A stretch of 64,000 nt of DNA from Nymphaea colorata (lineage: Eukaryota > Streptophyta > Magnoliopsida > Nymphaeales > Nymphaeaceae). The DNA lies in NCBI RefSeq assembly GCF_008831285.2, contig NC_045143.1:12633214-12697213 (forward strand), read 5' to 3'. Every line of letters begins with the position of its first letter. The first letter of the stretch is position 1. The position numbers were made by a program, and so were the translations under genes. The notes beneath the pieces were generated by a model. The model searched no databases, had not been told where the DNA came from, and saw only the letters and a program-made list of their open reading frames with translations. Below, in pieces: positions 23,851 through 33,300 of the stretch.

Positions 23851-23866
23851 GATGCCCCTCTTTGCT
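23851..23866 (-). promoter_or_regulatory. Polypurine tract of the central element
   Basis: Sense AGCAAAGAGGGGCATC directly abuts the 3' LTR start TGTTAACAC. This is the expected plus-strand DNA primer. The same tract occurs in the plus-strand relative at 10007-10022 and, slightly changed, at 4325. Confidence 0.85.
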
Positions 23867-24888
23867 GTTAAGCAAGTTGAAGAATTTGCTTAATAACAAA
23901 GATTTACGCACCAAATTTTTACAAATTGTTTGGAAAATCCGTTTTTCAAATGATGTTGAACCATCCTCACTCGAGGGGAAATGATAGGCATAGACCTGAA
24001 ATAAGAAGACTTTCCTCTATCTCACTGGAGACCTTGTAGAGGAATTAATGTTGGTTGAAAAATTTTGCAACTGTGAAAGTTCTTGCATTTGATGCTTGGA
24101 GAACTTAGCTCTTGATGCCTTCTAGACCATTGGCAAGTGTTTTTTCTCTCCTTTTACTTAGTTTTTCACCTATGCACTTTTGCTTTTGAATTTTGATTTT
24201 CTTTTTTTGAGCCACGCTTCACTCTTGGGAAAAATTCCTCACCACCCCAAAAGTTACTACGGAGTTCCACCACTTTGGTGGTTTTGTGTAATTTGCTTTG
24301 TGCAATATCAAGTCTATCGGGCTTTCTTTTGAACCCTTGTAGCGAGCTTTGGGCCGGTAACTCCTAGACTAGTTGGCCTTAGGGTACCAAGTGTAAAACA
24401 CTCCTCGGACTTACTTGCTCGAATTCAGAAGACTTTAGGAGACTTAATATAAGCAAAATGTTCATGGATTGCTTTTTAGCTTCACGGTGTAAGCATAGGT
24501 CGTATGCCCACCCGCGCCTGTTGAACCAGAGGAACAACTACACTCACCCCGAACTCATCACTCAACTCATTCTGCTTGATAGTTTTTTCTTGCATCTTGC
24601 CAAGGTCTTTTAGGTCACAAGGACTTTTTCTTGTGGCATCTCATGCTAGACCTTTACAAGTGCCAATTGTCGGGATCAACATTAATTTCTTTACATTAAT
24701 CCCTCAATTTCATTGAAATTTCTTGCATATTTCAAGCCAATGCCTTTGTTGTTGTTCTCAAGACATGGGCTGAGTTTGAAAATTTTTAAAACTTTTTCTA
24801 AGGGATACTATGCCCCTTAGTTGATTTGAAAATTGGTAAGAAGGTGCTTATCAAAACACAATTGTTTTGAAATTTTTGAATTACAAAT
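23867..24888 (-). other. 3' non-coding region between integrase and PPT
   Basis: About 1 kb with no convincing frame, conserved in the plus-strand relative (9023-10009). It includes a shared block near 24363-24400 (plus 'ctagttggccttagggtaccaagtgtaaaacactcc'). Conservation of non-coding sequence here may reflect 3' processing or packaging signals; no such signal is identified. Confidence 0.6.
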
Positions 24889-26049
24889 TCAAGTATAGAA
24901 TTTCATGAGATGCAAAGCATTAATTGGGTCAGAGATTTCGACCCCATCGGCGTCAATCAACCGATAAGAATTGTGAAGTAGAACCTCTTTGACGACATAT
25001 GGGCCTTCCCAGTTCGGTGCCCATTTTCCTTTGGGTCTACTCCTGAGTGGAACTATAGATCATAGTACAAGATCATTTACCTGAAATTTTCTCTCAATGA
25101 CCGATTTGGCATAATGTCGGGTGACTCTCTTGCGATAGACTTCAGCATGCTCTGCCGCTTGTAGCCTTTTCTCATCTAAGAGGTCTAATTGAGCAAGTCT
25201 CTTTTTTTGATACTTGCTAATTGGGAGTTCAATGAGAGCAGCAAATTTCATTGCTAGTTTTTGGACATGTAATGGAAGAACAATTTTTGTTCCATATACT
25301 AACTCTGCTTGTGTAGCATTAGTGGGTGTCTGAATTGTGGTTCGATACGCCCAAAGTGCGTTGTGCATTTTCTCGTGCCAATCTCGGCCTGTTTCAACAG
25401 TCCTTTCTAAGACACGAATCAAAATCTTGTTGGTTGCTTCTGCCTGACCATTACCCTGAGGGTAATATGGGGCAGAAAAGTGATGTAATTTGTGTTTGTA
25501 AAAGAGATTGCACACTTTCTCATTTTTAAAATGAGTACCATTATCAGAAACGATATCGTGCGGGATGCCAAATCTACACAAAAGATTTTTGTAGATGAAG
25601 GACACTACATGTCGTCCTTCGACTGTTTTTAAGGTGATTGCTTCGACCCATTTGGTGAAATAATCTGTAGCTGCAAGAAAATACCTGTGTCCATTTGAGG
25701 TAGGTGGATTGATTGAACCGACCACGTCGAAGGCCCACATAGAGAACGGCCAGGGTGAGCTGACCGAATGAAGGTATGCTGCTGGAGTATGAATTGATGG
25801 TGCATGTAACTGACATTTGATGCATTTCTTGACAAATTGGTGATAGTCCTTTTGCATTGTGGGCCAATAGTACCCTGCTCTGACTATCTGTTTGACGAGG
25901 GTCTGACACCCTACATGTCCTCCACAAATTCCTTCATGAGCTTCTTGAATGACTTCTAGTGCCTCATTTGCATCGAGACATCTAGCATATTCTGTACTAA
26001 ATCCTCTTCTGTATAAGATGTCTGCTGAAACGACATATCTTGATGACAT
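24889..26049 (-). pseudogene. Integrase of the central element, near-complete, one in-frame stop
   Basis: Integrase inserts the element's cDNA, acting in the nucleus. The N-terminal HHCC zinc module reads HEGICGGH...CIKCQLHA (about 25815-25935). The core shows WAFDVVG (first Asp), SDNGTHF (second Asp) and GQAEATNK (Glu), so the DDE set is complete. The C-terminal GPY/F-type module (NWEGPY) lies near 25000. The frame is open from 26049 to an in-frame TGA at 25060-25062, where the plus-strand relative has a sense AGA codon, and then continues to the natural stop at 24889-24891. It is joined to the upstream RNase H frame by a +1 shift near 26050, so it is not translated as part of one polyprotein here. 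Confidence 0.9.
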
Positions 26050-26617
26050 GCCTCAGGGCTCTTTGCTCTTTTCGAGACATTTCAGGTGGAAGTGTTCCTG
26101 TCCGGAGAAAATCTTTGATGTTCTGATACCATGGTGTTTCTTTGCTTTCTGCTTGTAATACATGTTCTGGTATGACAAAAGATTGTTGTTCGAGTCTTCC
26201 GACTTCAAAAGATTTGATAGATTCTCCAGGTTTGAAGGCAATGGTGGAGCCTAAGTTGGCCAAACCATCTGCAATCGGCTTAAATTCTCTTTTGACATGC
26301 AAGAGTTGATATTCCTTGAATTGTCTTAAGAGGAAAGTTGCTAACTCTCGATATGTGATCAATTTCTGATCTTTGACTTGCCAATCTCCATTGACTTGAT
26401 TGACAACTAAAAGAGAATCTCTAAAAATGCGAACTCTCTGCACTTTAAATTTGAGCAGCATTTTAAGTCCTTGGATTAGAGCCTCGTACTCCGCCATATT
26501 ATGTGTGCAGGAGAAATTCAATTTAAGAGAGTAAAGAATCATTTTCCTTTCTGGTGTATTGAAAAGTATCCCAATGCCTACCCCAGTTGTGCTTTTAGAT
26601 CCTTCAAAATACATCTT
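25997..26617 (-). pseudogene. Archaeal-type RNase H (aRNH) of the Tat lineage
   Basis: Second RNase H domain, the hallmark of Tat-lineage elements; it would degrade RNA in RNA-DNA hybrids. The order is MYFEGSKSTTGVGIGI (26570-26614), NMAEYEALIQGL (Glu, about 26475-26510), IFRDSLLVVNQVNGDW (Asp, about 26385-26430) and IADGLANLGS (about 26240-26270). The first acidic residue is Glu where the family usually has Asp (YFDGS), a likely weakening change. The frame is the same as RT, but a TGA at 26615-26617, in a position where Trp (TGG) would fit, separates it from the first RNase H. Confidence 0.88.
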
Positions 26618-28318
26618 TCAAATTGGCTCTGGTTCAGTCGTTAGGATTTGCTCATCTGAAAAATCATCTTCTGTTTTAATTTCTTTAGATAGAGGAAAAT
26701 CTGCCAACTGATCTGCGATGGCTTGCCCATTGATTGATTTTTGTGACACATATTTCAAATCATATTGCATCAAGAAAACCTGCCATTTTGCTATCCTTCC
26801 ATTCAGAAATGGCTGTTCGAGGATATATTTGAGTGGATTAAGTTTGGATAAAATTTTAACTTCGCATGCCAATAGGTATTGCCTTAATTTTTGACACATC
26901 CATACCAAGGCTAAGCAAATTTTTTCCATGTGCGAGTAGTTCTTTTTATACTGAATAAATGTCTTACTGATGTAATAAATGGCATGTTCTATTCGACATC
27001 CTTCTTCATATTGAGCCAAAAATCCACCATAGGCTGAATTGTTAACTATGATGTAAAGAAGTAAAGGTTTCCCCAGAATTGGAGGTTTTAAAATTGGTGG
27101 ACAAAGAAGATACTTCTTGATTTTTTCGAATGAGGCTTGACATTCATGTCCTCATTCAAACTTGACTCCTTTCTGTAGTAAATGGTTGAAGGGTTCACAT
27201 CTCATGGCAAGATTAGATATAAACCTTCTAATTGACTGAATTCTGCCTTGCAAGCTGCGTAGCTCCTTAAGATTTGTTGGCAATGGCATTTTGATGATCA
27301 CATTTGCTTTGGAGGGATCCATTTCGATTCCCTTTTTGCTAACCATAAATCCCAAAAGCTTACCAGATTCCACACCAAATAAACATTTTTGTGGATTCAA
27401 CCTAAGCTTATACTGTAAGAGTCTATCAAAAACTTGAGAAAGAATGTTGATGTGTTTTTCCCTTGTTTTTGACTTAATTAGTAGATTATCTACATAGGCA
27501 TCCATGATTTGATGCATTTGATCATGAAAGATAGCTGCCATAGCTCTTTGATATGTTGCCCTAGTGTTCTTCAAACCAAACGACATTACCGTGTAGCAGA
27601 AAGTGCCCCATGGGGTTGTCAACGATGTTTTGGCTTGATCTTGAGCAGCTAGTTTAATTTGGTTATAGCTAGAATATCCATCCATAAAGGAGAACATAGC
27701 GTGACCTGCAGTACTGTCTGCCAACAAGTCGACGTTTGGAAGTGGATAGTCGTCCTTTGGTGTGGCTTTATTCAAATCTCTGAAATCGATGCAGAGTCGA
27801 ATTTTACCATTTTTCTTTGGGACTACCACAATGTTTGCTAACCATTCAGGATAGTCGATTGTTCGGATGAACCCTGCCTTTAGTAGGACTTCTAGGCCTT
27901 CCTTAACTTGCCCCTCAAGACGAGGGTCTAGTTTTCTCAACTTTTGTTTGATTGGCTTGCATTCTGGTTTCAATGGTAGTCGATGCTCAAGTAATTTTGT
28001 TTCGAGTCCTGGAATGTCCTCATAAGTCCATGCAAATACTTCTCGATTCTCTTTGAGGAAGTCTATCAACTCTTTTCTTTCTTCTGCTGAAAGACTTGTT
28101 CCGATTTGCAAAATCTTTGGATTCTCTTCTGTGCCTATGTTAATTTCCTCAATTGGATCATTAATCAAAGGTGACGGTTGATCTTGCTTTCTTATTTGGA
28201 TGAATTCTAGACATTCCGCCTCAGTGAGTTCAGGATTTACCTCCTTAAAGGCTTTTGATGTTTGATCCTCAGATGTCATCCTAAAGATTATAAAGAAGTT
28301 AGATGAGATTTGAGACAT
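26618..28318 (-). pseudogene. Reverse transcriptase and first RNase H of the central element
   Basis: RT copies element RNA inside the particle. RT blocks in order are KKNGKIRLCIDFRDLNKATP (about 27770-27830), FMDGYSSYNQI (first Asp, about 27655-27695), MSFGLKNTRATYQRAM (about 27540-27590) and AYVDNLLIKS (27470-27499). The last should be YVDD, and the GAT-to-AAT change removes a catalytic Asp. The thumb follows, with LGFMVSKKGIEMDPSKA at about 27300-27355. An in-frame TGA at 27152-27154, where Trp fits, interrupts the link to RNase H (27019-26618, AIYYISKTF...GQAIADQLADFP). The true start may be the ATG at 28279 (MTSEDQ), one base after a candidate 3' splice site. Confidence 0.92.
28277..28302 (-). 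promoter_or_regulatory. Putative 3' splice site before the RT ORF
   Basis: Sense CATCTAACTTCTTTATAATCTTTAG|GATGAC: a CTAAC branch-like motif (28302-28298), a T-rich tract, and AG at 28282-28281 one base before an in-frame ATG (28279). It matches the arrangement before ORF1. Ogre elements are known to splice an intron between gag-pro and RT, but no clear donor was found in the 28319-28457 spacer. Confidence 0.5.
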
Positions 28319-28457
28319 TGTACATAGAAGTAAATTGCATATATCATTGCATCTTTGAAGGTATTACAAAATGAAGACACTTGGTTTATTTGGAGTACAA
28401 TGATAACAAAATGACAAAATGATGACTAGATGACAAAATGATAGCGAATTTATTGAT
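28319..28457 (-). other. Non-coding spacer between gag-pro and RT
   Basis: 139 bp rich in the repeated phrase 'acaaaatgat' on the plus strand, with stops in all sense frames. Its position equals that of the intron described for Ogre elements. Confidence 0.5.
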
Positions 28458-28751
28458 TCAGATTGATGGTGAACATCCGCCTATGGTGTTGCTCTTGACA
28501 AAAGGTACTGGCTTGAATACTTCCTCGGCATCCACTTTTTCATAGCTTTGGCATCCCAAGGCTTGAGTGCCTCGTTGCCCTGTCAAAATAATTGGTTCCA
28601 AAATTTCATTTTCATATTTGCCAAGGCCAGTAAATGGCTGGTAGCCATGGCATATGAGTAAATCTAATCCTTTCTCATTCTGACAGAATTTCTTAAATAA
28701 CGGATGGCTTTTGTAACTTGTTTTCGGTTTGGTACCCTTTTTCACCCACAT
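28458..28751 (-). pseudogene. G-patch-like segment after the protease
   Basis: An open piece with GYQPFTGLGKYENEILEPI at about 28600-28655. This resembles the G-patch pattern GYxxGxGLGKxxxG(I)xEP seen after the protease in Tat/Ogre polyproteins; the family role may be nucleic-acid binding. The second key glycine is changed (PFTGLG for PGxGLG). It ends at a TGA at 28458, likely the natural end of the gag-pro ORF, before the spacer. An in-frame TAG just upstream of the first Met cuts it off from the protease frame. Confidence 0.6.
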
Positions 28752-29611
28752 CTATTTCTTTGGTTTCTGAATGGTCAATCTGCTAAGACTTTGAGATATT
28801 TCTTCTTCTTTGCAGACTCGAATACTAGGTACCTCGATTGTATATGTTGGTACTGGAATCATTGGGTGTACAAGCCGATTTTGCCTGTCCTCTGCATAGA
28901 TGGTTATAGTATTCCTGTTGTGAGTTCATTTGATGCACTGATGTAGAGTAGAAGGAACTGTATTGGTAGCATGGATCCACGGTCTGCCAAGCAATAGGTT
29001 GAATGAGGGTTCTACATCCACCACATGAAATAAAACCCGATGGTTGTCCTGTTTCGTCATATCCATGGATGAAAATCGACGATGGTGTATAGTCAGCCTG
29101 TCTTATGCCTAACTCACGAGCTGTTTGCTGTGGATAGATGTTCAGGCTTGCTCCACCATCAATTAAAACATGAGAAACTCTGGTGCCCCTTGTTTCTACC
29201 ACTATGTGCAAGGCATCATTATGTAATGCACCTCCAATTGTAGATCTTTATCAGACAACATGATCGGACCATTTTCACATAATTCAAATGCCCATCCATT
29301 TCCTCGGTTAGGGCTAAATCCTTCCTTTTTGACTTCGGGTAAGGGGTCTAATTCCTTGAAAATGGATTCCAAGGGTTCAGGGTCGCACACATGTGACTTC
29401 TGATCAATCTCTGTCAGACAGTCTTGTTTAACCAGTCTGGTTTGTGCATTGATGGATCCTTTATCATGTTTGAAAAGTAATCCAAAGAAATCTAGGGACG
29501 CTGTATCCTTTTTGTTTGTCACCATAATTTGATGATTTGTTGAAAGTCTGACCATCGAAAATATTCCTTTCCTATGTTTAGGAAAAGGGTTTTTAAGAAT
29601 GTCAGGTTGTT
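28752..29611 (-). pseudogene. Aspartic protease region, frameshifted
   Basis: The protease matures the gag-pol polyprotein. HVLIDGGASLNIYP (about 29135-29180) is the active-site block in the Tat form D-G-G-A-S, with the catalytic Asp present. The flap-side block HGYDETGQ lies at about 29050-29075, and LLLGRPW at about 28975-28995 in a different frame. At least two one-base shifts occur: near 29225, between the linker frame (29202-29699) and the protease frame, and near 29030, between DETGQ and LLGRP. The linker (29230-29600) is acidic and shows no domain. Confidence 0.85.
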
Positions 29612-30930
29612 CACTCACCTCTGATGATTTCATTATCAACAGCATCTTGCACAATATTTTTAAATACAAGGCAGTCTTCTGTGCCGTGTCCTGGAGCACG
29701 ATGAAATTTGCAAAATTGCTCTTTGTTTTTCTCCATCATCGGTGGGGGGTTGGAGACTTTTGAAAGAAACAGAGTACCTCTTTCGATCAACATGTGCATG
29801 ACTTCTTCATAACTCTGTTGTAATAGGGTGAATTTCATTCCCCATCCAGGATGTTTTTTTTTAGTGCCACTAGCTCTGTCCATTAGCCTTTTATTCTAGG
29901 GATATTCTGACTTCTCTTTCTTGAAGGTGGCAGTATTGGCTACGACGTTGGCTGGAGTATTTTGACTCATGCTATTCTTCTTTGCATCTTCCCTAACCTT
30001 TATCGGGATGACAACATCAAAAGCTCCATTTTCAATTCCTGCTTCAATGCATTCTGCCCTCTCGGTGAGATCGATGAAAGACTTGATTGGAGCATTGGAA
30101 ATGAGGCTCCTTAATGGTTGTGTCAAATTTTTTACGATGAGTCCCAATGCATGGGATTGAGAGATTGGGTCTCTCATTTTGTTGCAAGAAGACCTCCATC
30201 TTTGAATAAAATCTCTCACCTTTTCACCTAGCCTCTGTTTCAGATAGCATAGTGTGGTGATCGTTGGTGCAGTTTCGACGTTTTGAATGAACCTTTTAAT
30301 GAAAAGGTTGATTAACTTGTCAAAATTCTTCAATTTGACCGGGTTGATGTGTTCCCGATACCATTGTGCGGCAATTCCTTCCAGGCTTCTTGGAAAACGT
30401 CGAAAGAGGGCCCTGTGCTTGTGGCAAAATTTGCAGCATTCAGCAAAGAACATAACTAAATGTACCTTTGGGTCTCCATGGCCATCAAATTTGATAAACT
30501 TTTTAGGCAAGTTTTTTATATGCTTGTCATTTATGAAGCTTTCGTAGAAATCTTCGCAAGTGAAATTTCTTTTATTCTTGCCTTTGAGTTGAACTGCGTT
30601 CAACTTCTTTTCAACTTCCTGAATTTTTGTTTTTCAAGATTCTCCCTTCTTCTTTTTCTTGGGAGTTTTTTGTTCTTCCTCACTACTGGATTCTGTTGAA
30701 GTGTCTTCAGAAGAGTCGGAACTACTTGATCAATACTTCTTTGTTTTCTTTCCTTTCTTTTTGGCCTTTTTTGCCTGGGTTTGTTCTTCATTAAACATAA
30801 TCATGTAACTCTGAAATCTTCTGTATTCTTCAAATTTTGTATCATTCATTTCTAGCTTGGGAGGTGTTTCTGAGGAGGATTCTTCTTCCTTGTCTCCCAT
30901 AAAAGTTTGCTCTAGCTCCATTTCAATCAT
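29609..30930 (-). pseudogene. gag (capsid and nucleocapsid) of the central element
   Basis: gag builds the particle and binds element RNA. One frame runs from ATG 30930 to TGA 29609 and is interrupted by three stops: TGA at 30730-30732, TGA near 30632, and TAG at 29896-29898. Both TGA codons could have arisen from CGA by C-to-T change. The N-terminal part is acidic then lysine-rich. The capsid-type core has FDGHGDPKVHL, FPRSLEGIAAQWY and CYLKQRLGEKVRDFIQRW (about 30180-30490). The C-terminal metal-binding block is FCKFHRAPGHGTEDC (about 29665-29710), a CHHC-like arrangement used in Tat gag in place of the usual CCHC knuckle. A candidate 3' splice site lies 47 bp before the ATG. Confidence 0.88.
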
Positions 30931-30975
30931 TCTCCTTTGTTGGCTTCATTATTTCGACCATAAAGTGGATGTTCA

Positions 30976-31005
30976 CCTTGCAAGAAGAAAAATTGAAAAT
31001 GTTAG
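30976..31005 (-). promoter_or_regulatory. Putative 3' splice site before gag
   Basis: Sense ATCCTAACATTTTCAATTTT then TCTTCTTGCAAG|G: CTAAC (31005-31001), a pyrimidine-rich run and AG at 30978-30977. CAAG|GTGAAC can also be read as a donor, so this could be a combined acceptor/donor. AAG is a less favoured acceptor than CAG or TAG. Confidence 0.4.
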
Positions 31006-31177
31006 GATTTGAATTGATGAGAGATGACAAATTTTGATTGCATATTGAAAGAAAGATGAGAATGACAAAACTTGACAAAGTTCAACACAACTTGACAAAA
31101 CTTGATAAATTTTGGCTTAACAACAATGAACTAGACATGACAATCTAGGATAGAAGGATAGATGGACAGACTTCATC

Positions 31178-32356
31178 TCACCATTTTACATATTCAGGAC
31201 TCATTCCTGGACCAAGGACAAGATACAAGTGAGCAAATGATTCCCAACGTTGTTGGGCATAGGTGTATATCCTGGACCACTTTTCGGTATCTAATTCACA
31301 TTCTACGATCGCTCCTTCTGACTCAATTGGATATGCTTTCCTTTGACGCAGTGATAACTGTCTGAGGCAATGCTCTGGATGGTATTCAACTATGAAGAAT
31401 GGTCCCAATAGAAGACATCCTCTAACTGAATTGTAGGTATATCTTGACTTGATGACTTTTCGATCAAAGAAGTCCCAAATGATGATGGAGTCATCCACTT
31501 CCTCCATCTTCCTACGATAGTGCTCCATACTGGATAACTGGCCATTGGTATTCTGAAAATGATATGATTGTGGCCCCACATGTTTGTAGAACCATGCTTG
31601 TAGTGTGAATACACATCCTTCTATTGAGTCTGCATCTCCAAATGAAAATTTGGCCAGCCCTCTGTAAAGAAATGCCAAGACTGCCATTGCTATGGATATG
31701 TGAGGGACTTTGACATGCCCCCATTTTCTGAAGAGGCGAGCTATGCAGAAATCCATTATGTGTTCTTCATTGTTGAAGAAAATAAGACCCGCGGTACATG
31801 TCACCATGGAATTTTTGTACTTGTTTGCAACACTTCTAAATAGTGACGCAGGGTTGACAAATTGGGAATATGTTTCACCAAGTTCTTGTAGTTGAAGATA
31901 TTGATGTCCATCTTTCTCTAGAAAAGGCCAATTCCGTTTTCCTGTGAGTTTATGAATCACTTCTAGAGTTTTGACTTGACCTTGGTTTACAAGGAACTGA
32001 TCTTCAATTGGACCTCTTGGGTCACCTTTTGGTTCTGACAAACCCATAATGCTGGAGAACTCATCAAGAGTGATTGTCATTTCACCTCGTGGAAACCAAA
32101 ATGTGTTGGTCCTTGGGTTCCATCTTTCGGCAACTATATGGATTAGATTGCCATTGATAGGTTGCATGGCAAGACTAATTGCTTCTTCGAGACCGCAATC
32201 TTCTAAGTAGTCTGGAAACATACACCAAAAAGTTGAGTACCATGAAAGATACCACTGAAGTAGGAAGACTCTACTTGGGATGATGTGAAGTCTGGATCGA
32301 CCTTGACACAACCCGAATAGGATGTGGTCATATGGGAAAATAATTTTTTTCTCCAT
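31178..32356 (-). CDS. ORF1: plant mobile domain (PMD) protein upstream of gag
   Basis: Intact 392-codon ORF, the longest undamaged gene in the window. The first third holds AERWNPRTNTFWFPRGEMTI followed by TLDEFSSIMGLSEP (about residues 75-110). This is the core of the aminotransferase-like plant mobile domain: a histidine- or tryptophan-containing start, F-x-x-P-x-GEMT-x-T-L, then the xxLGL helix. The remainder is helical with many aromatic residues and no signal peptide or membrane segment. PMD proteins occur as host genes (MAIN/MAIL family, linked to silencing) and inside Tat/Ogre elements as an extra ORF; the role in the element is unknown. The start is chosen because ATG at 32356 directly follows a strong 3' splice site (TCTTGTCTAG|ATG). 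It has no stop or shift although gag-pol has many. Confidence 0.85.
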   Translation of the reverse strand: MEKKIIFPYDHILFGLCQGRSRLHIIPSRVFLLQWYLSWYSTFWCMFPDYLEDCGLEEAISLAMQPINGNLIHIVAERWNPRTNTFWFPRGEMTITLDEFSSIMGLSEPKGDPRGPIEDQFLVNQGQVKTLEVIHKLTGKRNWPFLEKDGHQYLQLQELGETYSQFVNPASLFRSVANKYKNSMVTCTAGLIFFNNEEHIMDFCIARLFRKWGHVKVPHISIAMAVLAFLYRGLAKFSFGDADSIEGCVFTLQAWFYKHVGPQSYHFQNTNGQLSSMEHYRRKMEEVDDSIIIWDFFDRKVIKSRYTYNSVRGCLLLGPFFIVEYHPEHCLRQLSLRQRKAYPIESEGAIVECELDTEKWSRIYTYAQQRWESFAHLYLVLGPGMSPEYVKW

Positions 32357-32377
32357 CTAGACAAGAGAAAATGTTAG
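32357..32377 (-). promoter_or_regulatory. Putative 3' splice site immediately before ORF1
   Basis: Sense CTAACATTTTCTCTTGTCTAG|ATGGAG: branch-like CTAAC (32377-32373), an unbroken pyrimidine-rich tract, and AG at 32358-32357 directly joined to the ORF1 start codon. This is close to the ideal plant acceptor. The partner donor proposed is in the LTR leader at 35270. Confidence 0.6.
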
Positions 32378-33121
32378 ACTTTGACATGAATTGACCCAAT
32401 AGAGACTCGAGAAGAGTTATGACATTGGGTTTGGACATGGACTTAGAGGCAAAGTAAAACATCATATGCATCCAAGCAAGCAATTAACGAGAAATTGATA
32501 ACGCATTCCCTAGGACTCTTGCCTATATGCACTGTTTTGAAAATTGATCTTGGAATCTATGAAAAATAAATGGGTAAATTGTTCTTGATTCGTCAAAATT
32601 TAAGGTATGCCTATATACCCAATTTATGGTACTGGCATAGACTCCTCCAAGGGTTTCCTAGATTTGGGATCTCTAATTCTCCTTGTTCACCCGTCGATAT
32701 ATCGAGACTATTGTCCGTTTTGGTACTAATGGGAGGACTTCTCAGTCCAATTGGGTGGTCCAGTTGTACGGCTATATCTTGGACTAATGTCCTAGAAATA
32801 GCCTGACAACATGATGACTCGGGATATGATATAGGTAAGGATTTATTTTTCAAAATTCATGAGAAGATGCAAAATAGATGGCTCTATTGCATACATTCCT
32901 AAGAGATAGATTGAAAAATTGAGAGCATACATGGGCTGCATACAATCCCTAAATTGAAGAGGGGTATGATAAATTGAAATGAAAGAGGTTCATGAAATCT
33001 CCTTAATTTACACTACATGATGCCGATATGCATTTTTGTGAAAAATTTTGTGCAATTGATATCCAACATTGTCAAATAACTTGTATATGATCCAAATAGG
33101 TCCTTAGACAAACAATGACGG
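32378..33121 (-). other. Untranslated region between primer site and ORF1
   Basis: About 740 bp, no supported frame. The small overlapping frames at 32570-32853 (both strands) match no family. It would be removed from a message spliced from the LTR donor to the ORF1 acceptor and kept in genomic RNA, so it may hold packaging signals. Confidence 0.55.
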
Positions 33122-33139
33122 GTCCCATCGGGCGTGCCA
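33122..33139 (-). promoter_or_regulatory. Primer binding site
   Basis: In sense, TGGCACGCCCGATGGGAC starts two bases after the 5' LTR. It would pair with a tRNA 3' end ...TCGGGCGTGCCA. The leading TGG and the position are as expected. Ogre-type elements usually prime with tRNA-Arg, which would fit an acceptor ending CGGGCGTG-CCA, but the exact tRNA cannot be confirmed here. Confidence 0.75.
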
Positions 33140-33230
33140 TCTGTTCGCACCCCACCCCTTTCTCGAAGACTGTCAAATGCAGATCAGTAAAATTCTTTTA
33201 AAATTGAGGTTTTGAAGAATATTTTAATGG

Positions 33231-33300
33231 AAAGGGATCCGCCCGTCGGTACGAGGTCCAATCGTTCCTGCCGCCTTTAATAGGGGTCATTGGACCAAGG
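33231..33300 (-). promoter_or_regulatory. Conserved LTR U5 stem-loop, 5' LTR copy
   Basis: Arms GGTCCAAT (33255-33262) and ATTGGACC (33289-33296), an 8-bp perfect stem, preceded by CGCCCGTCGGTACGAG. Compared with the 3' LTR copy the stem is one pair longer, while loop bases differ at several positions. Confidence 0.7.
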
